A stretch of 64,000 bases of DNA from Strigamia acuminata (taxonomy: Eukaryota > Arthropoda > Chilopoda > Geophilomorpha > Linotaeniidae): NCBI GenBank assembly GCA_949358305.1, contig OX442318.1, forward strand, positions 6,682,501 to 6,746,500. The letters are read 5' to 3'. A program made the position numbers and the translations under genes. The notes beneath the pieces are model-generated. The model saw only the letters and a program-made list of their open reading frames with translations, did not search any database and was not told the origin of the DNA. Below, piece after piece: positions 10,305 through 20,485 of this stretch (positions within the stretch are counted from its first letter, which is position 1; every line of letters begins with the position of its first letter).

Positions 10305-11102
10305 TGTCGCGTCCTACTTGGTATAGGTTTAAATAGCGCTAACGTGTAATACTTTACCTGTGATCAATTATGTAAATACCCAAATGAATACCAAATGTAT
10401 GTAAATAAACAGGTAATTTATTCACCAGGCTTTATGCCTTTAAAATACACTCAGTAATAATTCTAGAGTCGACGTGGTCAGCGTCGAACAAAGGATTTCT
10501 CAAGATGGCGTCGTCGATTCCGCGTGGTCGGCGGAACAAAGGCGGCGTCTCGAGTTGTCGTTAATTCGTCACGGATTCGTCTTCACGGACGCGGTGGAAT
10601 GCTCTTTCGAGTCTTCTATCCGTGCCTGTTGTCTAGGGTTTGTTTAGCGTCGCAGAGGCCTCGTCTAGGAACTTTGGGGTTCCCTACAAAGCACTCGGAC
10701 ACTTACTTCGGCGAATAATCGTCTGGGCGATTATTCTGGGTGATTTCACAAGGGCTATTCTCGTGCTTTCGCAGGAATAGCTCGCAAGTGACTTCGTGAG
10801 AGTTACAGTTTGCACTTTACTCAGCGATCCTCGATCAATCCTAACTTGTAGTTGAAGTTGGCCTGACGGTGAGGTAGTTGCTGTGTTCTTGGTGTCGTTT
10901 GTGTAAGTTCTCACTTTAGGCGGGAAACACAGCCTTTTATGCAGTGGGGTGAAGGGCCGGCGATCAACCAATGGGGGCTGACCATCAGCCGCTTCCTCCC
11001 CCTCGGGGCACACACCTGCCATGGGGAGGTGGAGCCAACTCGGGGGGGAACGACTCTTCAATCACAGTGACTCAGAGGACAAGCATCCGCCCTGGGGGGA
11101 CA
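10305..11102 (-). repeat. 5' long terminal repeat of the retroelement
   Basis: The left edge (TGTCGCG on the plus strand) lies 2 bp from the primer site. The right edge is provisional: GACA at 11099-11102 would give TGTC/GACA termini, and composition becomes AT-rich just after. Read on the minus strand, a TATA-like CATAAAAGG lies near 10930. An AATAAA lies at 10422-10417, so the U3-R-U5 order fits. No second copy is in the window, so target-site duplication and LTR-LTR divergence cannot be checked. Confidence 0.75.
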
Positions 11103-13301
11103 CTTATCCAACTGGGTCACCACAAACATTTAAACATCTGAAATTTAACGAGAACAAGGTAAATAACAGTCAGGAACAAAAAAATTGTATCAAATTTGAT
11201 CCCTGAACAGAAAATAATGCATAAAATGTTCCAATTTCGATCCGATGGGCACAATTTGAAATGAATAAATCTATTCATGGGATATTTGTCCTACAGTTCT
11301 ATTATTCTGTAACAATTCACTTAGCGCGCACACTGACTTAGCTTATCTCGCTTAGGTTATTGCAATGTATTGTCTGTATCTCTTTGGTAATTACTTTAAA
11401 TAGACATTATCAAAAAGGTAGAATCATCACAACTTTACAAGTGAGTAAATCTGCTTTTTTTTAGTGTAATTATCTTCCATATGGGGTAATAGTCGATGCA
11501 ATTGTATTCAAATGTTAATTTTTCAATTTCAATATTGTAGATCCAAGGCCGATGGTTCATCATACGTTCTGGCCTTCTACAAGCACAAGACATGACCTGT
11601 GGGGTTTGGTATACATTTTATGGTGTCTTTTACGAATATCTTACCGTCGTGTCACGAGTAATCCTAGTTGAGTAAGTTGTTCAAAATTTTTCGCGCATGG
11701 GTCCAGGTCCGTGGGAATCCTTTCCTTTGGCTGCCAGTTTGATTCGATCATTAAGGTGGTTAGAACTCCCGGCTCGTTGGTATAACAACACTATTTACAT
11801 TTTACAAGATCTTATGCTCACGTGTGGTTAAAGTAGGGTAAAAATAATGTAAAACTCAGATTTCAACTTGATGCAAATGAGGGATACTTTCTGAGCATGG
11901 TAAAATAGTAGACAACAGCACAGTTTGGTTAGATCTAGTTTGCTGCGATCCGGGTTTTATTTGAATACTTACTAATAAAATACTCAAACAACCGCAGGTG
12001 AATGCTACTATGAGACTTATATCAATGCGGCCTGAAATGTCTAGGGTAATTAAATTAAGAATAAAACACAGTTTTACGAGAATATGGAAAGAATAATAAG
12101 ATGAGCGACGAGTCGCGAAACAATGGGAATACACGCAACGACTGTTGCGTGTTAAAGCACGGCAATGGTGCTTAACAACGGGAGTTTTTATGAAGATGGA
12201 ATCTTCTCCAACACTCACGTACGATGATCCGGGGCGGATGATGGTTCACGTGGGCGCTCTCCTCCTCGGCTCGGCGTTCGACGGCGATGGTGAGCGTTTG
12301 CGCGCTCACGATGGCGGGGGTTCACGGGTGTCGGAACTTCTCCACACAGGACTGGAAAGTGCGCGAATTAGCGGCGGCTAAATTCACGCGGAAATGCTTG
12401 CCTTGCACGTTTGCACAAGGAAAGCGAGATATCTCGAATCACAATATCAATACTATCAATACTTTTCTCGGAGGATAAAGCAGTGATGTTGTGTGTTTGT
12501 ATTTGTGATCAAGAGTCCCGTTCAAAGCGCGGGCGTGAGCCTGGCACGCTTCGAAATTGCTCAGATGACCTGCGAAATTCGCTTAAACTGGTGCAACAAA
12601 GGATTTATTGCACCATAACAGCTAATTACCGTTTTCACCCCGGACAACCTGGGGTCAAGGACGACTACTCCAGTAGTCGTCCTTGCTGGGGTGAGATGTG
12701 CCTAGGGAAGTTTACTCCCCTCGGTCACATGATCTGACTTGGCGTGTGCCAAGCCAAATTAATTAAGAGACAAATAAATTCATCTCCTAAGTGGTGAAAC
12801 ATTTTGAGATCACCACAAGTTGATCATCCTAGGTTAGATTAATAATATTAGCACTAGCAGATGACTCATTCTTATGTGCGGTTCTGTGTCGCGCATGTAT
12901 CAAGGAATGAAGAGTGAAATCTCACTTAAAGTCTAAGAGAAGTGTGTCTCTGTTGACAATTAATCAAGAAATGTTGTTTAGGAGGTAAGGTAGCCTAGAT
13001 GTCACCTCTGATCGCATGATTGACAGGTCTTGTCAACTGTGATCAGGGGTGGGGCAAAATAAAAAGATGACGTTGGATGCAATTGTACGCACAAAGAGCT
13101 CTCTGCGCTTAAATTACTAGAGATGAGTTGGCAAAATTAAAGAGAATAAATAGAAATAAGGGAAAATTTAGGAAAAGTCAAAAATAAAATTAGGGGTAGA
13201 AAAGATGCACATCAGGAAATGAGAATGGGTATATCTTGTTCATTTAAATATTTCTCAACGTTAATATTCAATCCTGCCTAACTGGACTTTCTTCTTCTCA
13301 G
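11103..13301. other. Gene-poor stretch, no supported gene
   Basis: AT-rich to about 12.1 kb, then moderately GC-rich to about 12.75 kb. There are only short ORFs without recognisable content. A possible upstream exon of the gene at 13302 would be an ATG at 12973 with a GTAAGG donor after TTTAGGAG (phase 2, compatible), but its coding signal is weak. Confidence 0.4.
12656..12685. repeat. Perfect 14-bp inverted repeat
   Basis: CAAGGACGACTACT at 12656-12669 is followed by CC and its exact reverse complement at 12672-12685. A second short hairpin (CTTGGC/GCCAAG) lies near 12737-12752. No gene or element was recognised around them. Confidence 0.9.
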
Positions 13302-13763
13302 TGAATTAAAAACGAGCATTTTCAATCTGATTGCATACGGTGCGCCTCCATATACATATGTTTACAAGTCAACATTAGATATAGGTGGTAAGAAAAACTC
13401 AGCAACCCAATTGTGAGCTGAAAATTCTTGCTGATAAACCCATGTTTAGTTTCAGTTAAAGGAATGTTTTACTATGCAGATGGTGACTTTTTTGTTTACG
13501 TTTTAGTTGGATGTAAAGATAAAGAGAGTCACTACCGTAAGTATTCTTTCCACGTGTTCAAAATTCGAAGTTTTATTGAGTTTAAAAATAAAATTTGTTT
13601 TTTACTTCTAGGGGATGTTGTAGTTGGTGTTCGTAATTTACCAGCTGTTCCAAGGATATTAAATCAAATTAATTTAACTATCCAAGACCTAGAACGTAAG
13701 GGATTTAAAACTGATGTCACTGAAATATTACACCCCAATTGTACTTATCCAAAATCCAAATAA
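13302..13763 (+). CDS. Three-exon gene, product unrecognised (5' end uncertain)
   Basis: Three exons join in phase: 13302-13387 (donor GTAAGA), 13456-13536 (donor GTAAGT, acceptor TTTCAG) and 13612-13763 (acceptor CTTCTAG, stop TAA). The joined C-terminal part is about 105 residues. It contains AYGAPPYTYVYKS, MFYYADGDFFVYVLVGCK, VVVGVRNLPAVPRILNQI and a lysine-ended tail. The consistent phases and coding-like composition support a real gene. I do not recognise the family. The first exon here begins with the last base of a codon, so at least one upstream exon exists. An exon ending at 12987 is possible but unproven. Some codons upstream may therefore be missing. Confidence 0.6.
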
Positions 13764-13961
13764 CGAATGAGTAATAATTCAGCTCAGCACTAGTGTGAAT
13801 GTTCTATATTTTCATTTACTGGTTACTATCCTTTAAAGTTAAATATTTGAATTTGTTTTGCGGGGTAATGGTAATAAAAGTTTTATAATGCATTCCACGC
13901 AAGGGTTTGTTATTTACACAAAAAAAGGTTGGATAATGACACCCATACATGAAAAATCGAA

Positions 13962-14040
13962 TACAGTAGAACCTCGTTACAACGAACCGCGACATAACGA
14001 ATTTTTTGTTATAACGAAAACACATAAATTATTTTTTTTA
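13962..14040 (+). mobile_element. Fragment with a pogo/Tigger-like terminal sequence
   Basis: TA followed by CAGTAGAACCTCGTTACAAC at 13964, then an ATAACGAA/TTCGTTAT-rich stretch. Similar termini occur at 32258 and 52653. The opposite end was not found here. Confidence 0.4.
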
Positions 14041-14928
14041 ATGTTTTATTTCTTCATATCAAGTTGCCCCATATTTTGTCAAACATTTGTAGCATTTCTA
14101 TCCAAACGAAAATGTTTCCTAATTTTCTTTCCTTGTGTGTTCCTGACAGCATGCAATTCAAATCCACGCGCACCAACATTCTTCTCCAATAGTCGACTGG
14201 TGACTGGGGAATTAAAAAGAAATTCGTCCTTATTAAATTTAAGGCTAGGCATTAGAATTAGATTCCGGCAAGTGCACGAAAAACCAGGCTAATCCTTTCT
14301 CACACATTGACAATGACAACTGGTTCAGCCCAGGATTGGTTACACTATGGGTTGATATAAAAAGTGCAGCACACAAATTCTCGCATTATTTGCTGCAGTC
14401 GTCGTGTGAAAACTAAAGAAGGAGGATTTGGCTGCCGTGCAGTAAAGCCATCGCTTGGGATTGCTAGATATACAGTATTATATTATATTATTCTGTGCGA
14501 TATTAAAAAGATTGAAATTGTTGGAAAAAGCATATTTATTGTTCCATTTGTTTTAATTACATTTAAAATTTTATTACGTTGGAAATATGGATACTTTGAC
14601 GTTAGATCGCCCGAGTTAAATGATGAAGCGATGTGGGCGGTATTCAATACGGTATTGTTTCAAACGGTCGTGTCTAGATGGCGACAGCGATCAGAGGCAT
14701 TTTGTGATTGGGAAACGGTGGCGCCATCTATGTTCCTAAGTTGTAACGAAGGAGGAATTAAAAACTTAGAATTCCTCTTGATGGTGACTATGCTTTGGAA
14801 GGACCAATTTATCGCCCATGGAATGAATTCAGTATGGTATGTTTCAAACAGATTTTGTGTGTAGGCGATAACTTCGGATCCATGGAAGCAGAAATTTGTC
14901 GATAAAATCACAGCACAATAGAATTGTT

Positions 14929-15090
14929 TTGCCACGTTTTTGCACACATTTTGCCACGTTTTTGCACATATTTTGCCAAGTTTTGCATACATTTTGCACA
15001 CATTTTGCCAAGTTTTTGCACACATTTTGCCAAGTGTTTGCACACATTTTACAACGTTTTTGCAGACATTTTGCTACGTTTTTGCACTCA
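14929..15090. repeat. Minisatellite, about 20-bp TTTTGCCACGTTTTTGCACA-like units
   Basis: About eight degenerate units inside the left arm of the foldback-like element. The same family recurs at 18797-18925, next to the tRNA-like sequence, so the two arrays share an origin. ORFs in it are repeat artefacts. Confidence 0.85.
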
Positions 15091-15469
15091 TTTATTTAGA
15101 ATTGTGTTATAAAAATGATGGAAGATTTTATGGACCAGGCTGTGGTACGAGTCTGTCTACCGAGAGGTGGCTAACCGAATGATTCTCGTTCGCAAGGCTT
15201 CGCCGTATCGTAGCATCGTTTTAACGTTTATTTTACTGAATGCACAGTTCAGATTTAAACAGATTCCGCATGTGAAAGATAAAAAGCGACTACGGTGGGC
15301 GATAAATCGGGAAGCTTTTTTGGATTTATTGTACAGATTGAATCTAGTTTTGATCGCGTGGTTTTGCTGTTGAGTTTCGACAAGTTTTGCACACTGGGCG
15401 ATCAATTCGGATACATTTTATGGATTTGCAGTGAAGTTTTAACACACTGTATCGCTAACAAAATCTACG

Positions 15470-17220
15470 AAATCAACACTGTAGATCCCAAAAACGAATT
15501 CAAATTTATTGCCCCCATTCAAAATTTGTTTGAATCTAACCTGTGAGTCCAAAAACCGTATCCGAATTTATGGCCCGAGTGCAAAACTTGTTGAAACTCA
15601 ACTGCAAATCCGCAAAACGTCTCCGAAATCATCGCGCACGAGTAAAATAAGCTAAAAACTCTACTGTAGATTCAATAAACGTATTCGAATTTATTGTCCA
15701 CATTCAAAATCTATTTGAATATAAACTGTGAGTTCAAAAATGCATCCAAACGTATCGCCCATTGTACTAAACTTGTTGAAATTCACTGCAAATCAACAAA
15801 ACGCATCCGAATTTATCGCCTACCGTTAATGTTGAAACTCCTCTGCAAACCAAAAAAGGCATTCGAATATATCGGCCCACGGTGTAAAACTGGTTGAAAC
15901 TTCACTGCACATCCATAAAACACTTACGAATTTAACGCTACGGTGCAAAACTTGTAGAAAGTAAACAGCAAAACCAATAAATGTATCCGAATTTATTGCT
16001 GATCATGCTAAACTTGTTTAATACTTCACTACAAATTCACAAAATCCATCCGAATTTATCGCCCACCGTGCAAAACTTGTAGAAAATAAACAGCAAAACC
16101 AATAAATGTATCCAAATTTATCGCCTGCCGTGCTAAACTTGTTGGAACTTCACTGCAAATTCACAAAACACATCTGAATTTATCGCTTATCATGCTAAAG
16201 TTGTTGAAACTTCACTACAAATTCACAAAATCCATCCGAATTTATCGCGCACCGTGCAAAACTTGCAGAAACTAATATACAGCAAAACCAATAAATATAT
16301 CCGAATTTATCGCCTACCGTGCTAAACTTGTTTGAACTTCACTGCAAATCCACAAAACACATCCAAATTTACCGAGTCCGAAAATGACACTTAAAAATGT
16401 CGGAAATGAACCTAACCTTAACCTAACTTAACCTGGCCTAGCCTATCCTTAACCTAACCTTAGGTTAGGTTAAGGATAGGTTTAACCTAACCTTAGGTTA
16501 AGGATAGGCTAGGCCATGTTAAGTTAGGTTAATGTACATATAGTCACCTGATTAAATTTACAATTTTTACCTACGTGCCTTCGTGCAAAACCGGTTTGAA
16601 ACTGAACTGTGAATATGAATAAACGTATCCGAATTTATTGCCCACGAGTAAAAACTTATTTAATCTGAAATGGAGATGAAAAACGTGTCAGAACTTATTC
16701 GCCACGCACAAAACCTATATTTGAAACTAAACTGTTGAGTCCAAAAAAACGTGCGCGATATATCGCCTACCGTGAAAAACTTGTTGAAACTCATCTGCAA
16801 ATCCAAAAACCGTATCCGAATTTATTATAGCCCAGTGTGCTGAACTTGTTAAAACTTCACTGCAAATCCACAAAATGTATCCGAATTGATCGCCCACTGT
16901 GCAAAACTTGTCGAAACTCAACAGCAAAATTAGATTCAATCTGTACAATAAATCCAAAAAAGCTTCCCGATTTATCGCCCACCGTGCAAAGCTTTGAAAC
17001 TACGAAGCAAAACCAAAATATGTAATCAAATTTATCGCACACGATCAAAACTAGCTTCTATTTGCACAATGAGTCCAAAAAAAGTTTCCGAATTTATCGT
17101 TCAGGGTTGAATTTGTTGAACCTGTTGAACCTGAACCGTGCTAAACTTGTTGAAATTGCATAGCAAATCCACAAAATGAATCCGAATTATTGCCCACTGC
17201 GCAGAACATGTTCAAACTGA
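15470..17220. repeat. Diverged tandem array, unit about 65-75 bp
   Basis: Units contain AAAACTTGTTGAAACT, CACTGCAAATCCACAAAA and CATCCGAATTTATCGCCCA in fixed order, repeated some 20 times with substitutions and indels. The array forms the middle and right arm of the foldback-like element. Confidence 0.85.
16418..16532. repeat. Near-perfect palindrome of TTAGG/CCTAA-like repeats
   Basis: A 40-base left arm (16418-16457) and right arm (16493-16532) are reverse complements with one mismatch. They consist largely of CCTAACCTTAACC-type sequence. TTAGG is the common arthropod telomere unit, but here the motif is degenerate and folded back. Confidence 0.85.
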
Positions 17221-17870
17221 TAATTGCTTCTGCTAGCACTTGCAGTTGCAGACTGTCACATAATTCTAATGTGCAGCACACAATTTTATTTCACTTAAAA
17301 CAGCATCTTCATTGCTTGAAAGGGTCATTTCTAAATATTCAATATTCATTCCGTAAGCGACAAACCGTGCTCTTTCAAAATCGCTAGTAATTATTGTACT
17401 CGCATTCCATTCCGTATGTGGACGATAAACCGAGTTCTTTGCAAATCTTAAGTACCTAATTTATTGCATTCCGTCCATGGGTGATGTAAATCGGATCCTT
17501 TCCAAAGCACAAACACCGTATTAAAAAACTGTCTCTGAATAAAACAATATCATATTGGAATGCAATATGGTAAGCGATAAATCAAATCGTTCACTGCCGA
17601 AATGTTGAATATGAAATGTAGATCTGAATAACGTATTCGCTTTTTATCTCTCACATGCGAAATCTGTTTAAATCTGAACTGTGAATCCAGTAAAATAAAC
17701 GTTAAAACAACACCGTATTGCATTCCTTCCATGGGCGTTAAATCGGTTCTTTTCCAAAGCAAAATCACTATTATGAGAAATTGTAACTCTTAATTTATAT
17801 TTAAAAACATAGATGGCGCCACGGTTTTATAATCACAAACTGTCTCTGGTCGCTAGCGTCATCTGCAGTT

Positions 17871-18088
17871 CGCGCCAGGTATCTTGATGCTAAATTCATA
17901 CGGCGCAGACGATTTCCTAATTCCAGTTGTTGTTGTGCAGTAATAAGACGCATATAGGCTTCTTAATTTCAAATTCATATAAAAACAAAAAACAACCTTT
18001 CATCTTCATTTAATTTTAATTCAATAATTTTTCTTCAAAAACAAAGCATACAAGGAACAATTGATCAAAAAACATAACCAACAATATT
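17871..18088. other. AT-rich spacer, nothing recognised
   Basis: There is no ORF or repeat of note. It would be the 3' flank of the minus-strand exon that ends at 18089. Confidence 0.4.
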
Positions 18089-18244
18089 CTAACCGATGGC
18101 TTCATAACTTTGACTTTGATGCACCAACCCTTCTTGATCAGCTTCAGAAACCCTTTCCCTTCTACGCCTCCTCACAACCACCAATCCCACAACCACCGCC
18201 ACTAAAAGAATAAAAACTCCAAAAACGATCCCAGCAACGACACC
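18089..18244 (-). CDS. Terminal exon encoding a transmembrane segment and cytoplasmic tail (partial gene)
   Basis: After a CGTTTAG acceptor (exon starts at 18244) 51 codons run to TAG at 18091-18089. The product has a strong membrane helix (GVVAGIVFGVFILLVAVVVG), then a stop-transfer run RRRRR and a short polar tail ending QSQSYEAIG. This is the usual C-terminus of a single-pass type I membrane protein. The extracellular exons should lie to the right on the minus strand, but I could not identify them before 21 kb. They may be displaced by the repeats at 18.6-19 kb, or the exon may be an orphan. The protein family cannot be named from this part. Confidence 0.6.
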   Translation of the reverse strand, partial: GVVAGIVFGVFILLVAVVVGLVVVRRRRRERVSEADQEGLVHQSQSYEAIG

Positions 18245-18440
18245 CTAAACGAACAATCGAGGTATTTGTTTTAGTTATATATTTTTTATCAACAGTTCTG
18301 GTTCAATATCTCGAGTGTGAACGATAAATAGAATATGTTTGTAAACTATCTCAAAGCTGAGACTAGCTGACCCGAAATTACCAAGACACAACTACAAGCT
18401 CTAGTTAACTTCAAGTAATTTTATTAACAAACAATTCTTC

Positions 18441-18499
18441 TTTATATATCTCATTGGTCAACTCTGATTGGCTGACCAGAAACGAACAGACCCGATTGG
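18441..18499 (-). promoter_or_regulatory. Candidate minus-strand core promoter: three CCAAT boxes and a TATA box
   Basis: On the minus strand CCAAT occurs at 18499, 18471 and 18457, followed by TATATAAA at 18448-18441. A start site would be near 18412. No ATG follows before the exon at 18244, so the start of translation is unclear. It could belong to the membrane-tail gene or to an unrecognised element. Confidence 0.45.
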
Positions 18500-18796
18500 C
18501 TGTTTTATCCCAAAAACGTCTACTGGACATATTTGTGCATGTCCGCCCGCCCCCTGGCGACCGTTGTCGCCCGTCCTCGGTCTCGAACCCGAAAAACTCC
18601 ACATGTTAATCGGATCTACAATTGTGAATACAGAATGTGAGTATTAATTATTAAATACTTCGAATTGGCCCAAGCAAAAAGAAATATAGCATTTTGAAGC
18701 GAAAAAGAAATTACAATTATGCAATTCACTCTAAAATAAACATCAAACAAGAAAATAAAAAGAAATCTCATAATAAATGTCCTTTATTTACAATAA

Positions 18797-18925
18797 CAAT
18801 TTTCCACGTTTTTGCACACATTTTGCCAAGTGTTTGCACACATTTTGCACACATTTTGCCAAGTGTTTGCACACATTTTACCACTTTTGCACAGACTTTG
18901 TCACGTTTTTGTACACATTCTTTCA
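18797..18925. repeat. Minisatellite of the same family as 14929-15090
   Basis: Units such as TTTTGCCAAGTGTTTGCACA are repeated about six times. The array ends 6 bp before the tRNA-Ala-like sequence. Confidence 0.85.
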
Positions 18926-18931
18926 CTTTTC

Positions 18932-19003
18932 GGGGACGTAACTCAGCGGTAGAGTGTTCGCTTCGCATGCGAAAAGCCCCGGGTTCAATTCACGGCGTCT
19001 CCA
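18932..19003 (+). tRNA. tRNA-Ala(CGC)-like gene, possibly a pseudogene
   Basis: 72 nt that fold as a cloverleaf. The acceptor stem is GGGGACG/CGTCTCC and includes the G3-U70 pair that marks tRNA-Ala. The anticodon stem is TTCGC/GCGAA with loop TTCGCAT, anticodon CGC. The T loop is TTCAATT. There are departures from consensus: A box TAACTCAG instead of TAGCTCAG, B box GGTTCAATTCA, and one mismatch in the T stem. A T-rich tract follows. It may be a functional tRNA, a decayed copy, or the head of a tRNA-derived element. Confidence 0.65.
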
Positions 19004-19367
19004 ATCCTGGCGTCTTCCATTTAATTTTTTATTTTAATTTTTTATTTTTTAAAAAAGAAGAATACGGTAATTTAGAAAAAATGTGCCAAGTATTGCTGTT
19101 TTTATTTGGTTGAGTCTTTCTTTGTCTTTGTTTTTGTTTATTTCCTAATTTTTTTTAATGTATTAATTATTCAAGTTAAAGTTCACAGCATCATGTATTG
19201 ATGAGTTCGAAAGTAATTACGTAGTGAAATTGCAGTTTTTGGTTTTTATTTTTGTGTCCTGTTCAAGCTTCCGTCCGTTTAGTATATATTTATACATGTA
19301 AAGCTACTCTTTTGAGATGTTTTTTATTTTTATCGTTAGGTGACAGCAGGCAAGAATGTGACGTTAT

Positions 19368-19400
19368 TTCTAGAAATCTCCGTGTTTTTTGATTGGTTAT
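19368..19400 (+). promoter_or_regulatory. Heat-shock-type promoter module (HSE-like plus inverted CCAAT)
   Basis: TTCTAGAA at 19368-19375, then ATCTCC, then GTTTTTTGATTGGTTAT. The same order recurs in reverse at 21067-21042. Two of three HSE pentamers are good; the third is imperfect. Confidence 0.5.
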
Positions 19401-20260
19401 TCAAATGCGATCACGAGGGATTTGATATTTTGCGTCGTTCTATTTTTATTTCACTATTGTTTTTCCGACGGGAGGCGATATACACGGCGTTCTGAGGTGA
19501 GTTTTTCTCAAATTTCACATTTTGGCTTTAATTTTATAATTTTCTTGTTTTTCATGTAAATAATTATTACCTAGGCGTTTTAGCGCATAGATATTAGTTA
19601 ATTTATCTGCTTTTTTTACCGTGTTAGACATTGTTTTGTATCGCAAATGCATAACGGTTAAGGCGAACGACTAATTCATGAAGCAGTAAAGGGATTCCGA
19701 GCGTCATTTAAATTTTTAATTACTATTTTTGAATAATTTTTATATAATTTTTAATTACTATTATTGTAAAACTTAGTATTTCTGTAAAATTTTTAATTAG
19801 TATTTTTGTATAATTTTTTTCATGCTTATATCTTTGTAAAATTTTTATTCATGCTCATATTTTTGTATAATTTTTATTCATGCTCATATTTTTGTATAAT
19901 TTTTATTCATGTTCATATTTTTGTATAACTTTTATTTGCAGTATGTTTATATTTTTGAAATTATGTATTTTCTTTTTACTTTTTTTTAATTTTTCTTCCT
20001 TTTAGGTTAGTTTTACATCAACGGGAAGACATCGTGGGACATTTTAAAGGGGCCCAGAGCGTGGCACACTCTGGGTCCCGGGTGTGGTAAAAACGGCGGA
20101 GTCTCAAGGGGGATATTTACCCGAGATTATCCTTAATGATCCGTTATAACCCGCTTAAACATTAAATTTGCCATTTATTTTCCTTTTAAGGAAAAATTTG
20201 TAAAGTTTTTATGTATAATGTCTTTTATTTCAATAAAGTTGTATTTTTTATAAGCTATGT
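19400..20260 (+). ncRNA. Candidate two-exon, probably non-coding transcript
   Basis: Exon 1 ends at 19496 before a GTGAGT donor. Exon 2 starts at 20006 after CTTCCTTTTAG and ends after AATAAA at 20232-20237. Neither exon has an ORF of note. Exon 2 contains a stable hairpin in which CCCAGAG pairs with CTCTGGG around 20056-20080. The intron has a small tandem array (19800-19930, unit ~30 bp). A single-intron non-coding RNA from a heat-shock-type promoter recalls fly hsr-omega in outline only; I see no sequence homology. Ends are inferred from signals. Confidence 0.4.
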
Positions 20261-20276
20261 CATTTCTTCGCAAAAT

Positions 20277-20340
20277 ATTCTAAGTCCAAAAATCGAAAAG
20301 GCGAATCGCTGCCAAATTTTTATAGGTTTGGACTTAGAAT
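20277..20340. repeat. 64-bp hairpin with perfect 14-bp arms
   Basis: ATTCTAAGTCCAAA at 20277-20290 and its reverse complement at 20327-20340. It lies just past the polyadenylation signal of the plus-strand transcript. Confidence 0.9.
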
Positions 20341-20441
20341 AAAAAAGGGGGATAGAGGATGGGGTATACAGATTCCCCATTTTATTTGAATGTTTATTAA
20401 TTAAAAGACGACAAACTTTAATTAAAATATATACTATGTAA

Positions 20442-20485
20442 TTATAATTTTTATGTAGTTGGATAAAACTACATAAAAATTATAA
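20442..20485. repeat. Perfect 19-bp inverted repeat with 6-bp loop
   Basis: TTATAATTTTTATGTAGTT at 20442-20460, GGATAA, then the exact reverse complement at 20467-20485. It lies between the 3' ends of the two convergent transcription units. Confidence 0.9.

Larger units (their letters stand above)
1..11102 (-). mobile_element. Ty3/gypsy-type LTR retroelement, 3' end outside the window
   Basis: The element comprises LTR (10305-11102), primer site, gag, frameshift signal and pol, all intact on the minus strand. No 3' LTR follows pol within 2,966 bp. Either the element is longer than about 11 kb and includes the extra ORF at 1-2586, or its 3' part was replaced. The left limit given is only the window edge. 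Confidence 0.7.
14681..17870. mobile_element. Foldback-like element with long inverted arms built of short repeats
   Basis: Segments at the left end recur in reverse complement, in mirrored order, at the right end. 14681-14741 matches 17808-17868 (about 75%). 15205-15290 matches 17636-17712. 15295-15465 matches about 16840-16985, including a near-identical run of about 55 bp. The centre is an array of diverged units of about 65-75 bp. Long inverted arms rich in tandem repeats are the hallmark of Foldback/Galileo-type elements. No transposase ORF is present. The ends are approximate and I found no target-site duplication. Confidence 0.6.

Noticed and set aside
11541-11665. Possible exon after an ATTGTAG acceptor
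   Set aside because: Two frames are open for about 40 codons, but neither joins to a neighbouring exon or resembles a family.
11856-12218. 120-codon minus-strand ORF
   Set aside because: It has some hydrophobic stretches but no recognised motif, no splice context and no promoter. It is likely chance.
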